In this document: positions 5,735 to 12,533 of the stretch, piece after piece
How the letters are laid out: each line of letters begins with the position of its first letter
Position numbering within the stretch: the stretch's first letter is position 1
Assembly (NCBI RefSeq): GCF_946187255.1
Contig: NZ_CAMHRZ010000061.1
Location: forward strand, 1-14,623
From: an uncultured Ruminococcus sp.
GTDB lineage: Bacteria > Bacillota > Clostridia > Oscillospirales > Ruminococcaceae
Direction: 5' to 3'
Length of the DNA: 14,623 nt
Made by a program: the position numbers and the translations under genes
The notes under the pieces: model-generated
The model's input: the letters and a program-made list of their open reading frames with translations, nothing else
Told to the model about the DNA's origin: nothing
The model's database searches: none

Positions 5735-5764
5735 GGTGCGCGAGTAATTTAAGGAGGGGATAGT

Positions 5765-5986
5765 ATGCATCACTATCAGAGGATCCGCGATCTGCGTGAG
5801 GACAATGATCTTTCACAGCAGAAGGTCGCAGATCAACTGGAGATAACCAGGCAGCAGTATCAGCTGTACGAAAGCGGAAAACGCGAAATGCCCATGCATC
5901 TGTTTATTAAGCTGGCGGATCTTTACAAGGTCAGTCTTGATTATCTGGCGGGCAGGCAGCTGCACCGCAGTGCAAAGGAAGACTGA
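5765..5986 (+). CDS. Small XRE-family HTH transcriptional regulator
   Basis: This is a 73-residue Cro/CI-type DNA-binding protein that is little more than one helix-turn-helix domain. Residues 4-61 fit the fold: RIRDLRED (6-13), then the helix-turn-helix LSQQKVADQLEITRQQYQLY (16-35), the family-typical ESGKREMP (36-43), and a final helix ending in LDYLAGR (58-64). There is no sensor domain, so it is probably constitutive or controlled by level or partner. AAGGAGGGG precedes the ATG at good spacing. It faces away from the glycosyltransferase gene and converges on the LCP gene, ending at a bidirectional terminator. Likely targets are itself and the divergent promoter. No toxin gene is adjacent, so an antitoxin role is not supported. 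Confidence 0.88.
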   Translation: MHHYQRIRDLREDNDLSQQKVADQLEITRQQYQLYESGKREMPMHLFIKLADLYKVSLDYLAGRQLHRSAKED

Positions 5987-6016
5987 TCGCTGCAGCTGTT
6001 TGAGAAGAAACGATAA

Positions 6017-6052
6017 AAGGTCGGTACTATGCGGTACCGACCTTATGTTTTT
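6017..6052. terminator. Bidirectional terminator between XRE and LCP genes
   Basis: AAGGTCGGTAC (6017-6027) and GTACCGACCTT (6034-6044) form a perfect 11-bp stem with a 6-nt loop. TTTTT follows at 6048-6052 on the plus strand. On the minus strand the stem is followed by TTTATCG, so it can end both convergent transcripts. Confidence 0.88.
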
Positions 6053-6059
6053 ACTATTA

Positions 6060-7592
6060 TTACCAGTACATCGGTGGCTGGAAATCGTTCTTTTCATAGA
6101 ACGTGCCGTCGTCGATCTCCTTCTGATACTGTTCCTTCGCTTCATCGGAGGTCTTGCACTCTCCGTATACCATATATCTCAGGAACGCCGCGTTCGCCTG
6201 GAACTGCCAGTTATTCACCGTCAGGCAGCTCTGGCTGTCTATTACACCCGGTTCATAGTATCCGTCCGAAGGCAGGCGCAGCTGCTGGATATCGTAGCTC
6301 ATATAATCAAAGGCGTTGAGCAGCAGCTCGGCTATCTCGCCCTCTGTCAGGTCTGTCTCCACCTCGGGCAGCACATCCTTCATCAGCTGATCCAGCTGTA
6401 CCAGATTGAGCTTTTTCGCCTTTTTGACGATCTCGGTGATGGTCTCTCTCTGACGCATCGTTCTGCCGTAGTCATCGCCGCAGCCGTACCTTGTTCTTGC
6501 ATAAGCCAGCGACTGGTTGCCGTTCAGGTGCAGGTGCTTGACGGTGTCCTCCTCCGATTCATACTCAATAGTGGTGCAGAACTTTCCGTCAACGTCGTAG
6601 TAGTTGACCCAGTCCTCCTTGCCGTACATCGAGAGATCGATATAGTCATCATCTGGATCGTAGTCGATATCGGGGTTCAATTTGAGATAATAGTTCTGCT
6701 CGCCCATCGGGTCGTACATCGCCACTGCTTCGGTGTAGCTGACATCAAGGTCAAGACCGCCAACAGCCTCGACTATATCGATGAACTGCATGAAATTCAC
6801 CTTTACCGTCCTGTCGATATCTATGCTGAAATAATCAGCTATAACTTCTTCGAGATACTCCGCACCGCCGTACCAGTACGCCTGGTTCAGCTTGCCGTTG
6901 ACGTTGAACTTTTCCATATATACCCAAGTGTCCCTCATCAGTGAGGTCAGGGTTATGGTGCGGTTCTTCTTATTTATGGATATGAGCATCATGACATCGG
7001 TATTGCCTCTGTCCTCGGTGGCGGTGTCGCGGATATCTTCACCTATCAGCAGCACGTTCATAACGTCCTTGCTGGATATCTTCCTGGATTTCTGTTCCAG
7101 CAGCGCCCGAAGTTCCTTTTCCTGCTCGTCCTCTTTCAGCGTGTCTTCCTCGTCCACCAGATCTCTGCTGTCCACAGGCGGTTTGTCTGTCCTTATGGAA
7201 TTATCGCGCTTTTTCAGCATACCCGTGTAGTGGAAGAAAAGCCCCACTATTACCCCCATGACCAGCACCAGTGCAAGGAATATGAACCCCAGTGTGACGC
7301 CTGTCTTTTTCTGTATGCTCCAGCCGCCCCGCAGGTTCACGCGGCTGCTGTGCTTATGTACTGCTTTTTTGCCGCTGCCTGCCGAATGTGATCTTTTACC
7401 GCTGCTGCGGCGGGAGCCGTGACTTTTCCTGCTGCTGCTGCGTTCATTCCTGTCGCTGCGCCCGCTGTGGGCTTTTTTATGCCCGCTGTGCTCCGCATCC
7501 TTTGCGGAGGGACCGCTGCCCGCAGCCATAGCCTTTGTGATCATTTCGCGCAGTTCGGCGGAAGCGACCGTAAGCTCTTTGTTATCGTTCAT
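6060..7592 (-). CDS. LytR-CpsA-Psr (LCP) family cell-wall glycopolymer transferase
   Basis: LCP enzymes sit in the membrane with the active domain outside and move lipid-linked glycopolymers (teichoic acid, capsule) onto peptidoglycan. The 510-residue protein has a long cytoplasmic head (1-95), a membrane span (about 98-121), a charged stalk (125-175), and an LCP domain (about 177-430). Active-site features are TDVM (198-201), the SLMRDTWV strand (217-224) with Arg220-Asp221, and YARTRYGCGDDYGRTMRQRE (364-383), whose arginines hold the phosphate. About 75 residues follow the domain. The head (34-85) is unusually rich in Ser, Arg, His and Lys and looks disordered. AAAGGGGAA precedes the ATG at 7592. 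It is a single gene with its own promoter and shares a terminator with the convergent XRE gene. Confidence 0.93.
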   Translation of the reverse strand: MNDNKELTVASAELREMITKAMAAGSGPSAKDAEHSGHKKAHSGRSDRNERSSSRKSHGSRRSSGKRSHSAGSGKKAVHKHSSRVNLRGGWSIQKKTGVTLGFIFLALVLVMGVIVGLFFHYTGMLKKRDNSIRTDKPPVDSRDLVDEEDTLKEDEQEKELRALLEQKSRKISSKDVMNVLLIGEDIRDTATEDRGNTDVMMLISINKKNRTITLTSLMRDTWVYMEKFNVNGKLNQAYWYGGAEYLEEVIADYFSIDIDRTVKVNFMQFIDIVEAVGGLDLDVSYTEAVAMYDPMGEQNYYLKLNPDIDYDPDDDYIDLSMYGKEDWVNYYDVDGKFCTTIEYESEEDTVKHLHLNGNQSLAYARTRYGCGDDYGRTMRQRETITEIVKKAKKLNLVQLDQLMKDVLPEVETDLTEGEIAELLLNAFDYMSYDIQQLRLPSDGYYEPGVIDSQSCLTVNNWQFQANAAFLRYMVYGECKTSDEAKEQYQKEIDDGTFYEKNDFQPPMYW

Positions 7593-7666
7593 AGATCATT
7601 CCCCTTTAAGCGGAAACCCTTATTTTCACCTTTAACATCTCAAATAAACAAAATTACACAAATAAT

Positions 7667-7695
7667 ATTATAGCCCAAATCCCCCGAAATTACAA
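7667..7695 (-). promoter_or_regulatory. LCP gene promoter
   Basis: On the minus strand TTGTAA (7690-7695), a 17-bp spacer and TATAAT (7667-7672), about 75 bp before the start codon. The rest of the 7593-7810 gap shows no ORF or structure that I can support. Confidence 0.7.
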
Positions 7696-7810
7696 CGCAC
7701 AAATCTCACGAATTAAAGCGCGGCGCCAACAGGTTTTTTAGACTTTTAGATAGTTTTTCACACTCTCTGCATCTTATGCGGATGAGTTCATCACAAATGC
7801 CCGCAAAGCA

Positions 7811-7841
7811 AGAAAAGCTCTCCCGCACGCGGCGGGGGAGC
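7811..7841 (-). terminator. Terminator of the dockerin-like secreted protein gene
   Basis: GCTCTCCCGC (7817-7826) and GCGGGGGAGC (7832-7841) form a 10-bp GC-rich stem with a 5-nt loop and one imperfect pair. On the minus strand TTTTCT follows directly. It lies 14 nt past the stop codon. Confidence 0.85.
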
Positions 7842-7855
7842 CTGTTTTGTACATA

Positions 7856-8286
7856 TCATTCATCGACACTTATTTTTATTATTTTGTGCTCGGGATCGAC
7901 TTCTTTTGCATAAGCCACTATCTCATTGACAGCCTCTTTGTCGTAGCAGTCAAGATGTATCGATACCATACTGTGACCTATTATAGCCCTCTCCTGAAGT
8001 CCGTATTTTTTGCAAATGCTGTCGATTTTTGCTTTATAAGGAACAATGGGGTCTATGCCTTTGATCGTGGCAGCTATCCTCATAACGTCGCAGATATCTA
8101 TACGATGGTCGCGTGCCCTGTCAGCTCTGAAGTACAGGAGGAATTTTTCGTGATCGTCCAGCCTTGCTCGTAGTCATATATGCTTTCAGGTATTTCATCT
8201 TCGGTAAATCCTGCATCGGCAAAGGCGGGGGCTGCACAGCAGACGCTGAGACTTAATGCAGTTATCAATGATATTATCTTTTTCAT
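7856..8286 (-). pseudogene. Secreted protein with half dockerin-like repeat, split by a frameshift
   Basis: The 5' part (8098-8286) encodes a signal peptide, MKKIISLITALSLSVCCA then AFA before a likely cleavage near 23-24, and stops after 62 codons. The 3' part (7856-8083, 75 codons from its first ATG) has no ribosome binding site. Its frame stays open upstream of that ATG through DRARDHRIDICD, a 12-residue loop with Asp at 1, 5 and 12 like the calcium loop of a dockerin, followed by VMRIAATIKGI, which is also dockerin-like. The A-run at 8144-8148 (minus strand) lies where the frames meet. One extra A there would give a single secreted protein of about 143 residues. Only one dockerin half is present; the C-terminal 60 residues are not recognised. 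RBS GAGG precedes the ATG at 8286. It could be a true pseudogene, a sequencing error, or slippage. Confidence 0.6.
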
Positions 8287-8348
8287 AAATTATTACCTCA
8301 TAAAAATTTATGAAAAATTTTATGATCTGATGATACTCACTTTGTATT

Positions 8349-8398
8349 GATACTTGTTGTATCTTATTCATTATATACTATAAGTGCTGATTTGTAAA
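8349..8398 (-). promoter_or_regulatory. Promoter and +1 hairpin of the secreted protein gene
   Basis: On the minus strand TTTACA (8393-8398), a 17-bp spacer and TATAAT (8370-8375). Starting at the predicted +1, GATAC/GTATC (8349-8363) forms a 5-bp inverted repeat that could be an operator or 5' stem. An intact promoter suggests the gene was recently active, or still is. Confidence 0.75.
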
Positions 8399-8487
8399 GT
8401 AAATCATTAACAAATATACGATCGTTAATTAAAAATCTACATAAAAGCAACGATTTGACTTGTGACAGCTGCTTTTATTTTATTAAG

Positions 8488-8516
8488 TTGACAAAACCCG
8501 CATAATGTGGTATAAT
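8488..8516 (+). promoter_or_regulatory. Citrate synthase promoter, full consensus
   Basis: TTGACA (8488-8493), a 17-bp spacer, then TATAAT (8511-8516) with TG one base before it. Both hexamers match consensus exactly. It diverges from the promoter at 8370-8398. Confidence 0.92.
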
Positions 8517-8550
8517 TACATAATATCCAAGGAAAGTGAGAGGAAGCACA

Positions 8551-9897
8551 ATGGTAAACGATACAGCGAGGAAGCTGCTTTGCCAGCAGTTTGTAAAGAA
8601 CAATACCATAGACCCCGGCTATTATGACAAGTACAGAGTCAAGAGGGGTCTGAGAAACGCCGACGGTACGGGTGTTACGGCGGGTCTTACAAATATATGC
8701 AACGTTCACGGATATGTTGTAAACGAAGGTGAAAAAATGCCGATCGAGGGTCAGCTGATCTATCGCGGCTATAATATAAACGATCTTGTGGGTAACGCAG
8801 TCAAGGAGAACCGCTTCGGTTTTGAGGAGATAGTATACCTTCTTCTGCTGGGCGAGCTGCCTAACAAGGGCGAGCTGGCGGCTTTCAGACAGATGATCGC
8901 CGAGAACCGTCCTCTGCCGGGAGATTTCTTCTCGGATATGATACTCAAAGCGCCCTCGAAGGATATCATGAACAAGATGTCCCGCGCGATACTGTCGCTT
9001 TATTCCTACGATGACAATCCCGAGAACCGTGCGCCCGAATACGAGATGGCGACGGCTATATCCATAATATCCAAGCTGCCTTACATAATGACGCTGGCTT
9101 ATCAGGTGAAGAAGAGGACATTCGACAATCAGACTATGTTCCTGCATCCCCTTGATCCCGAGCACAGCACGGCGGAGATGATATTGGCGGCTATACGTCC
9201 CGACAGAAAGTTCACCGACGACGAAGCAAAGCTGCTGGACCTGCTGATGATGCTCCACGCCGAACACGGCGGCGGAAACAACTCCACCTTTGCCTGCCGC
9301 GTGCTGACATCTTCGGGCACCGACCCCTATTCCGCTTACTCCGCAGCCATAGGCTCCCTCAAGGGACCCAAGCACGGCGGTGCGAATATAAAGGTATCGG
9401 CTATGCAGGACTGCGTAAAGCAGCACGTTTCCAACTGGGACGATGAGGGCGAGGTCGCTGATTTCCTGACCAAGATACTTAAAAAGGAAGCCTTCGACAA
9501 GTCGGGTCTGATATACGGCATGGGTCATGCTGTGTATACCCTTTCCGACCCGAGAGCTGTGATACTCAAAGCCAACGCAAAGCGCATGGCTGTGGGCACC
9601 GAGTTTGAAAAGGAGTACAGGCTGCTGGAGACCATCGAGCGCCTTACCCCCGAGCTTTTCCTGAAAATAAAGGGCAGCGACAAGGCAATGTGTGCGAACG
9701 TGGATATGTATTCCGGCTTCGTATACAGGATGCTGGGCGTTCCTCAGGATCTGTTCACGCCCATGTTCGCGGTATCGAGAATGCCCGGCTGGTGCGCTCA
9801 CCGTTTTGAAGAACTGGTAACAGGCAAGAGGATAATACGTCCCGCATACAAGGCAGTGGCTAAGGAAAGGGCATATATCCCCATAAGCGAAAGATAA
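8551..9897 (+). CDS. gltA: Citrate synthase (Si type)
   Basis: The enzyme condenses acetyl-CoA with oxaloacetate to give citrate. In fermentative anaerobes this usually feeds 2-oxoglutarate and glutamate synthesis through a partial TCA branch. The 448 residues match the family. Visible motifs are LHAEHGGGNNSTF (235-247), GPKHGGAN (272-279) with catalytic His275, GMGHAVYTLSDPRA (323-336) with His326, and NVDMYSG (383-389) with catalytic Asp385. The usual GHRVYK appears as GHAVYT. The ATG at 8551 has AGAGGA 6-7 nt upstream; an in-frame GTG at 8536 is less well placed. It is a single-gene unit behind a consensus promoter. A 2-methylcitrate synthase role cannot be excluded, but no prp genes are near. 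Confidence 0.95.
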   Translation: MVNDTARKLLCQQFVKNNTIDPGYYDKYRVKRGLRNADGTGVTAGLTNICNVHGYVVNEGEKMPIEGQLIYRGYNINDLVGNAVKENRFGFEEIVYLLLLGELPNKGELAAFRQMIAENRPLPGDFFSDMILKAPSKDIMNKMSRAILSLYSYDDNPENRAPEYEMATAISIISKLPYIMTLAYQVKKRTFDNQTMFLHPLDPEHSTAEMILAAIRPDRKFTDDEAKLLDLLMMLHAEHGGGNNSTFACRVLTSSGTDPYSAYSAAIGSLKGPKHGGANIKVSAMQDCVKQHVSNWDDEGEVADFLTKILKKEAFDKSGLIYGMGHAVYTLSDPRAVILKANAKRMAVGTEFEKEYRLLETIERLTPELFLKIKGSDKAMCANVDMYSGFVYRMLGVPQDLFTPMFAVSRMPGWCAHRFEELVTGKRIIRPAYKAVAKERAYIPISER

Positions 9898-9905
9898 GAT
9901 ATCCT

Positions 9906-9933
9906 GCGGCGGACAGTAATGATTGTCCGCCGC
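9906..9933 (+). terminator. Probable terminator of citrate synthase
   Basis: GCGGCGGACA (9906-9915) and TGTCCGCCGC (9924-9933) form a perfect 10-bp GC-rich stem with an 8-nt loop, 9 nt after the stop. No T-run follows directly (TGTGTACC comes first; T6 is at 9950-9955). Termination may be inefficient or need another factor. Confidence 0.65.
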
Positions 9934-9964
9934 TGTGTACCTAAAAATATTTTTTCAAAACCTA

Positions 9965-9993
9965 TTGCAATTTGCGGAAAAGTGTGGTATAAT
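9965..9993 (+). promoter_or_regulatory. secG promoter
   Basis: TTGCAA (9965-9970), a 17-bp spacer, and TATAAT (9988-9993) with an extended TG. The motif GTGGTATAAT is shared with the citrate synthase promoter. Confidence 0.8.
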
Positions 9994-10031
9994 GTGATAA
10001 ATTATGTTATACTCAAATGGAGGAAAGTATT

Positions 10032-10295
10032 ATGAGCATGAACCCCATCGAGATAGGTGCAGGCGTAGTTCTGGCTTTATGCAGCATTGTTATAGTACTG
10101 GTGGTACTGGTCCAGGAGTCTAAGGATGACGGTCTGACCTCTGCTATCGGCGGCGGCTACAATGATTCGTTCTATGGCAAGAACACAGGCAATACCCGTG
10201 AAGCCAAGCTGAACAAGCTGACCAGAAATGCTGCGATAGTACTGTTTATACTGACTGTTGCAGTCAATATCATTCACGGTTATCTCAACAAGTGA
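10032..10295 (+). CDS. secG: Preprotein translocase subunit SecG
   Basis: SecG is the small membrane subunit of the SecYEG channel and helps SecA-driven export. The 87-residue protein has the family's two membrane helices (about 6-28 and 66-83) joined by a cytoplasmic loop. VLVQESKDDGLTSAIGGG (25-42) is the SecG signature, and a Gly/Asn/Ser-rich segment follows before the basic LNKLTRNAA (60-68). An ATG at 10017 is in frame, but its sequence is part of the GGAGG ribosome binding site for the ATG at 10032, which is chosen here. It heads a plus-strand cluster. In many Firmicutes secG is directly followed by rnr, and here rnr comes three genes later. A strong terminator 48 nt after the stop probably ends most secG transcripts. 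Confidence 0.93.
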   Translation: MSMNPIEIGAGVVLALCSIVIVLVVLVQESKDDGLTSAIGGGYNDSFYGKNTGNTREAKLNKLTRNAAIVLFILTVAVNIIHGYLNK

Positions 10296-10342
10296 TCTTT
10301 GTCAGCGGGAACTATCCGCATAAAGACTAAGGAAAATGATGC

Positions 10343-10370
10343 AGCCCTGCCATAATGCGGGGCTTTTTTT
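10343..10370 (+). terminator. Terminator after secG
   Basis: AGCCCTGC (10343-10350) and GCGGGGCT (10357-10364) form an 8-bp stem with one G-U pair and a 6-nt loop, followed by seven T. It lies only 20 nt before the next start codon, and no clear promoter separates them. Confidence 0.9.
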
Positions 10371-10390
10371 CGTGTGAAGAGGGAGACAGC

Positions 10391-11152
10391 ATGATAATCA
10401 CAGATAAGAGAGAAAAGATAGTGCCCATGTTTGCGGGCTTTGAGGACTCGGTGCTGATAAGCTATGCTGAGGGCAGGACAGGCACAGGCTGGTGCGACGA
10501 CCCCGACGCGCCCACTGCGGCGGTGATATGTGCGGGGGACTTTTATTTTACAGCGGGCGACCCCTCCTTTGCGGCGGAAGCCTTTAAACTGGCAGAAAAT
10601 AACAGCGAGGCGGTATTCATGCCCGCAGGTGAGGGCTGGACGCAGGCACTTCTCGCACTGGGAAAAGGGCTTGAAAAGACGGTGCGTTACCGTACCACAC
10701 CGCCGAAAAGCCATGATCTTGCGGCGCTTGAAGCGTTGGCGGATATATCCGCTTTTCCCGAATATAAGGCGGGGATGATCGACGAGGATATATACACACA
10801 GGCACTGCGGGAGACATGGTCGTGGGCGTTTGTGGGAAATTTTTCGGACTATAATGATTTTGCGGACAACGCCTTCGGCTGCTGCATCACCCATGAGGGA
10901 AGGCTTATATGCGCGGCTTCCTGCTATTCGGCATACAGCAGGGGAGTAGAGGTGGAGATAGCCACCCACCCCGATCACCGCAGGAAAGGTCTTGCGACGG
11001 CGGCGGGTGCGGCATTCATCGCGGAATGTGCAAGACGGGGTCTCACCGCCCATTGGGATGCGGCGAATACAATGTCATTGAAGATCGCATCGAAGTTCGG
11101 ATATAGATTAAAGGAAGAATACACGGCACTCTGTTTTAAAGAGGGCGTTTGA
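10391..11152 (+). CDS. GNAT-family N-acetyltransferase
   Basis: GNAT enzymes move acetyl from acetyl-CoA to an amine; the substrate here is unknown. The 253-residue protein has a poorly conserved N-terminal half (1-115) and a GNAT domain in the C-terminal half. The acetyl-CoA loop is VEVEIATHPDHRRKGLAT (186-203), with R-R-x-G-x-A for pyrophosphate binding. The family's last motif is HWDAANTMSLKIASKFGYRL (221-240), the usual Asn...Ser-x-x-x-Ala...GF/Y pattern. The layout resembles the two-part GNAT proteins of Pfam GNAT_acetyltran. GAGGGAGA precedes the ATG at 10391; an earlier in-frame ATG lies in the terminator loop and is rejected. It probably depends on read-through from secG, with its terminator acting as an attenuator, or on a weak promoter I cannot define. 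Confidence 0.88.
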   Translation: MIITDKREKIVPMFAGFEDSVLISYAEGRTGTGWCDDPDAPTAAVICAGDFYFTAGDPSFAAEAFKLAENNSEAVFMPAGEGWTQALLALGKGLEKTVRYRTTPPKSHDLAALEALADISAFPEYKAGMIDEDIYTQALRETWSWAFVGNFSDYNDFADNAFGCCITHEGRLICAASCYSAYSRGVEVEIATHPDHRRKGLATAAGAAFIAECARRGLTAHWDAANTMSLKIASKFGYRLKEEYTALCFKEGV

Positions 11153-11194
11153 ACGGGCAGCTGATCGCAGCTGTGCGTATGAAAGGACGGTCTT

Positions 11195-12184
11195 ATGTAT
11201 CATAAGGGACAGCTGACCGAGATAAAGCGGCGCTTGTCCGCTGAGGCGGAACGCTGTATGAACGGCGAAATATCAAGGTATTTCTATAAATGCAAGCATA
11301 CAGATGAATACGGCGACACCGACGAGAACTACTCCGCGAGAAAACGGCTGCTGTATGCTTTGCGGTTCGGGGCGGTGAAAATAGGCGAGCCGCAGCGGGA
11401 ACAGCTGGTGCGGCAGCTGTTTGAGCAGGAGATCATATCCCGCGAAAAGAGCAGTTTTCAGGGCATCGGTGCAAATCTGGAGCTGCTTGCAGTGCTGATG
11501 GAACAGTACCGCAAGCCCGAAGACGAGCCGCTCTACGAAAGGGCTAAGAACGCAAATTATGACTGCTACTGCGGCTTTGAAACAGCTGAGAGCTACGCGG
11601 AGCAGTACCCCGAAGATATATATAAGTACAATATTGAGGACAGCATCGAGCTCGCCCACGAACTGGATATGACCGATATAGTCTGTGAACTGGTGGACAG
11701 ATATAAGGCTGAAGGGCTTGACGGCGACCGTATATTCGTGTTCAGCTGGTTCTCGAAATTCACGGGCAGAGCCGATGATGAGGAGATCGCAGTCAAGGGT
11801 TGCTATGCACGCGCATTTGAGGGAGATGATCCGTACAATAGATCGGTGATGCGGCAGCTTTCTGCGGCAAAGCGCATGATAGAATGGCTGTGTGCTCACG
11901 GAGATGCAAAGGGAGCAGCCACACTTTTCATAAAGCACACCGATATACTGAGAACCGCCAACGGCAGGGCTTTCTTTGAGGAAGCGCTGAACATAATGAA
12001 GGCGGATAATGCGCTGATAGGCAGTATATGGGCGCATACCAGCGGATTTTTCGCAAAGGATATAAAGGAGAACACATTCTATCCCGTGTGCTACGGAGTT
12101 GCCAAAAATTGCGCTGAGCTTGCGGGCGATGAAAAGACAGCTTCGATAATAACATATCTTGAAAAAATGAAAGACAAACGGTGA
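11195..12184 (+). CDS. Unrecognised 329-aa, mostly helical cytoplasmic protein
   Basis: I do not recognise this protein. It is 329 residues, charged, with no signal peptide or membrane span, and looks almost all alpha-helical. Leu/Ala-rich helical stretches alternate with short loops in a way that recalls TPR-like or other helical-repeat scaffolds. Cysteines cluster at NYDCYCGFE (122-130), too few for a zinc site by themselves. The start has GAAAGGACGG upstream, 42 nt after the GNAT stop, so the two are probably co-transcribed. A small CAGCTG-atcg-CAGCTG hairpin sits in the gap (11158-11173). It is followed by a 98-aa basic protein gene 40 nt later. Codon use is like its neighbours, so recent transfer is not evident. 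Confidence 0.75.
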   Translation: MYHKGQLTEIKRRLSAEAERCMNGEISRYFYKCKHTDEYGDTDENYSARKRLLYALRFGAVKIGEPQREQLVRQLFEQEIISREKSSFQGIGANLELLAVLMEQYRKPEDEPLYERAKNANYDCYCGFETAESYAEQYPEDIYKYNIEDSIELAHELDMTDIVCELVDRYKAEGLDGDRIFVFSWFSKFTGRADDEEIAVKGCYARAFEGDDPYNRSVMRQLSAAKRMIEWLCAHGDAKGAATLFIKHTDILRTANGRAFFEEALNIMKADNALIGSIWAHTSGFFAKDIKENTFYPVCYGVAKNCAELAGDEKTASIITYLEKMKDKR

Positions 12185-12224
12185 CATATAACAGTACGTT
12201 CTATTGTACAGCAGGAGGTGCAGT

Positions 12225-12521
12225 ATGAGCAGGAGCTATTACAGGTTTTATGTACATAAAGACCGTGAAAAGCGCGGTCCGCATCGCTACAGGGCTAAGA
12301 CGCTCGCCAACAGGGCTGTGCGCAGGAGCGAGATAAGCGGCGGAAAGAGCGCCTTCAAGCGTGTTTACAACAGCTGGGATATCTGCGACTACCGCATAAT
12401 TATGGAAGATCTTAAACAGCTGCGTGTGGCTTGGGATAAGGGAGATCCCTTCCTGCGCAGGTGCTATTACACACGGGATGAAGCCGAAAGAGACTGGAAG
12501 ACAAGATATATAAGAAAGTAA
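12225..12521 (+). CDS. Unrecognised 98-aa basic protein
   Basis: I do not recognise this protein. It is 98 residues, strongly basic and rich in Arg, Lys and Tyr, with no membrane segment. The first half has HRYRAKTLANRAVRRSE (27-43), a cationic helix suited to nucleic-acid contact. The second half has aromatic YNSWDICDYR (55-64) and an acidic-basic tail. AGGAGG lies 6 nt before the ATG at 12225; a TTG at 12204 would only add seven residues and overlap the ribosome site. The stop is 12 nt before the rnr start, so translation of the two is probably coupled. That placement hints at an RNA- or ribosome-related role, but this is only inference. Confidence 0.75.
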   Translation: MSRSYYRFYVHKDREKRGPHRYRAKTLANRAVRRSEISGGKSAFKRVYNSWDICDYRIIMEDLKQLRVAWDKGDPFLRRCYYTRDEAERDWKTRYIRK

Positions 12522-12533
12522 TAAGAGGAATAT

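Noticed and set aside
5765..5986. XRE gene as antitoxin of a toxin-antitoxin pair
   Set aside because: No adjacent toxin-like gene; its neighbours are a glycosyltransferase and an LCP gene, neither in the same unit.
5937..6944. 335-codon open frame on the plus strand
   Set aside because: It lies antisense to the LCP gene and crosses the bidirectional terminator and the XRE gene end.
8437..9801. 454-codon open frame on the minus strand
   Set aside because: It is antisense to citrate synthase, which has all catalytic motifs, a consensus promoter and an RBS. The antisense product has no recognisable domain.
11273..12187. 304-codon open frame on the minus strand
   Set aside because: It is opposite the 329-aa gene, which has better RBS placement, spacing and direction consistent with its neighbours.
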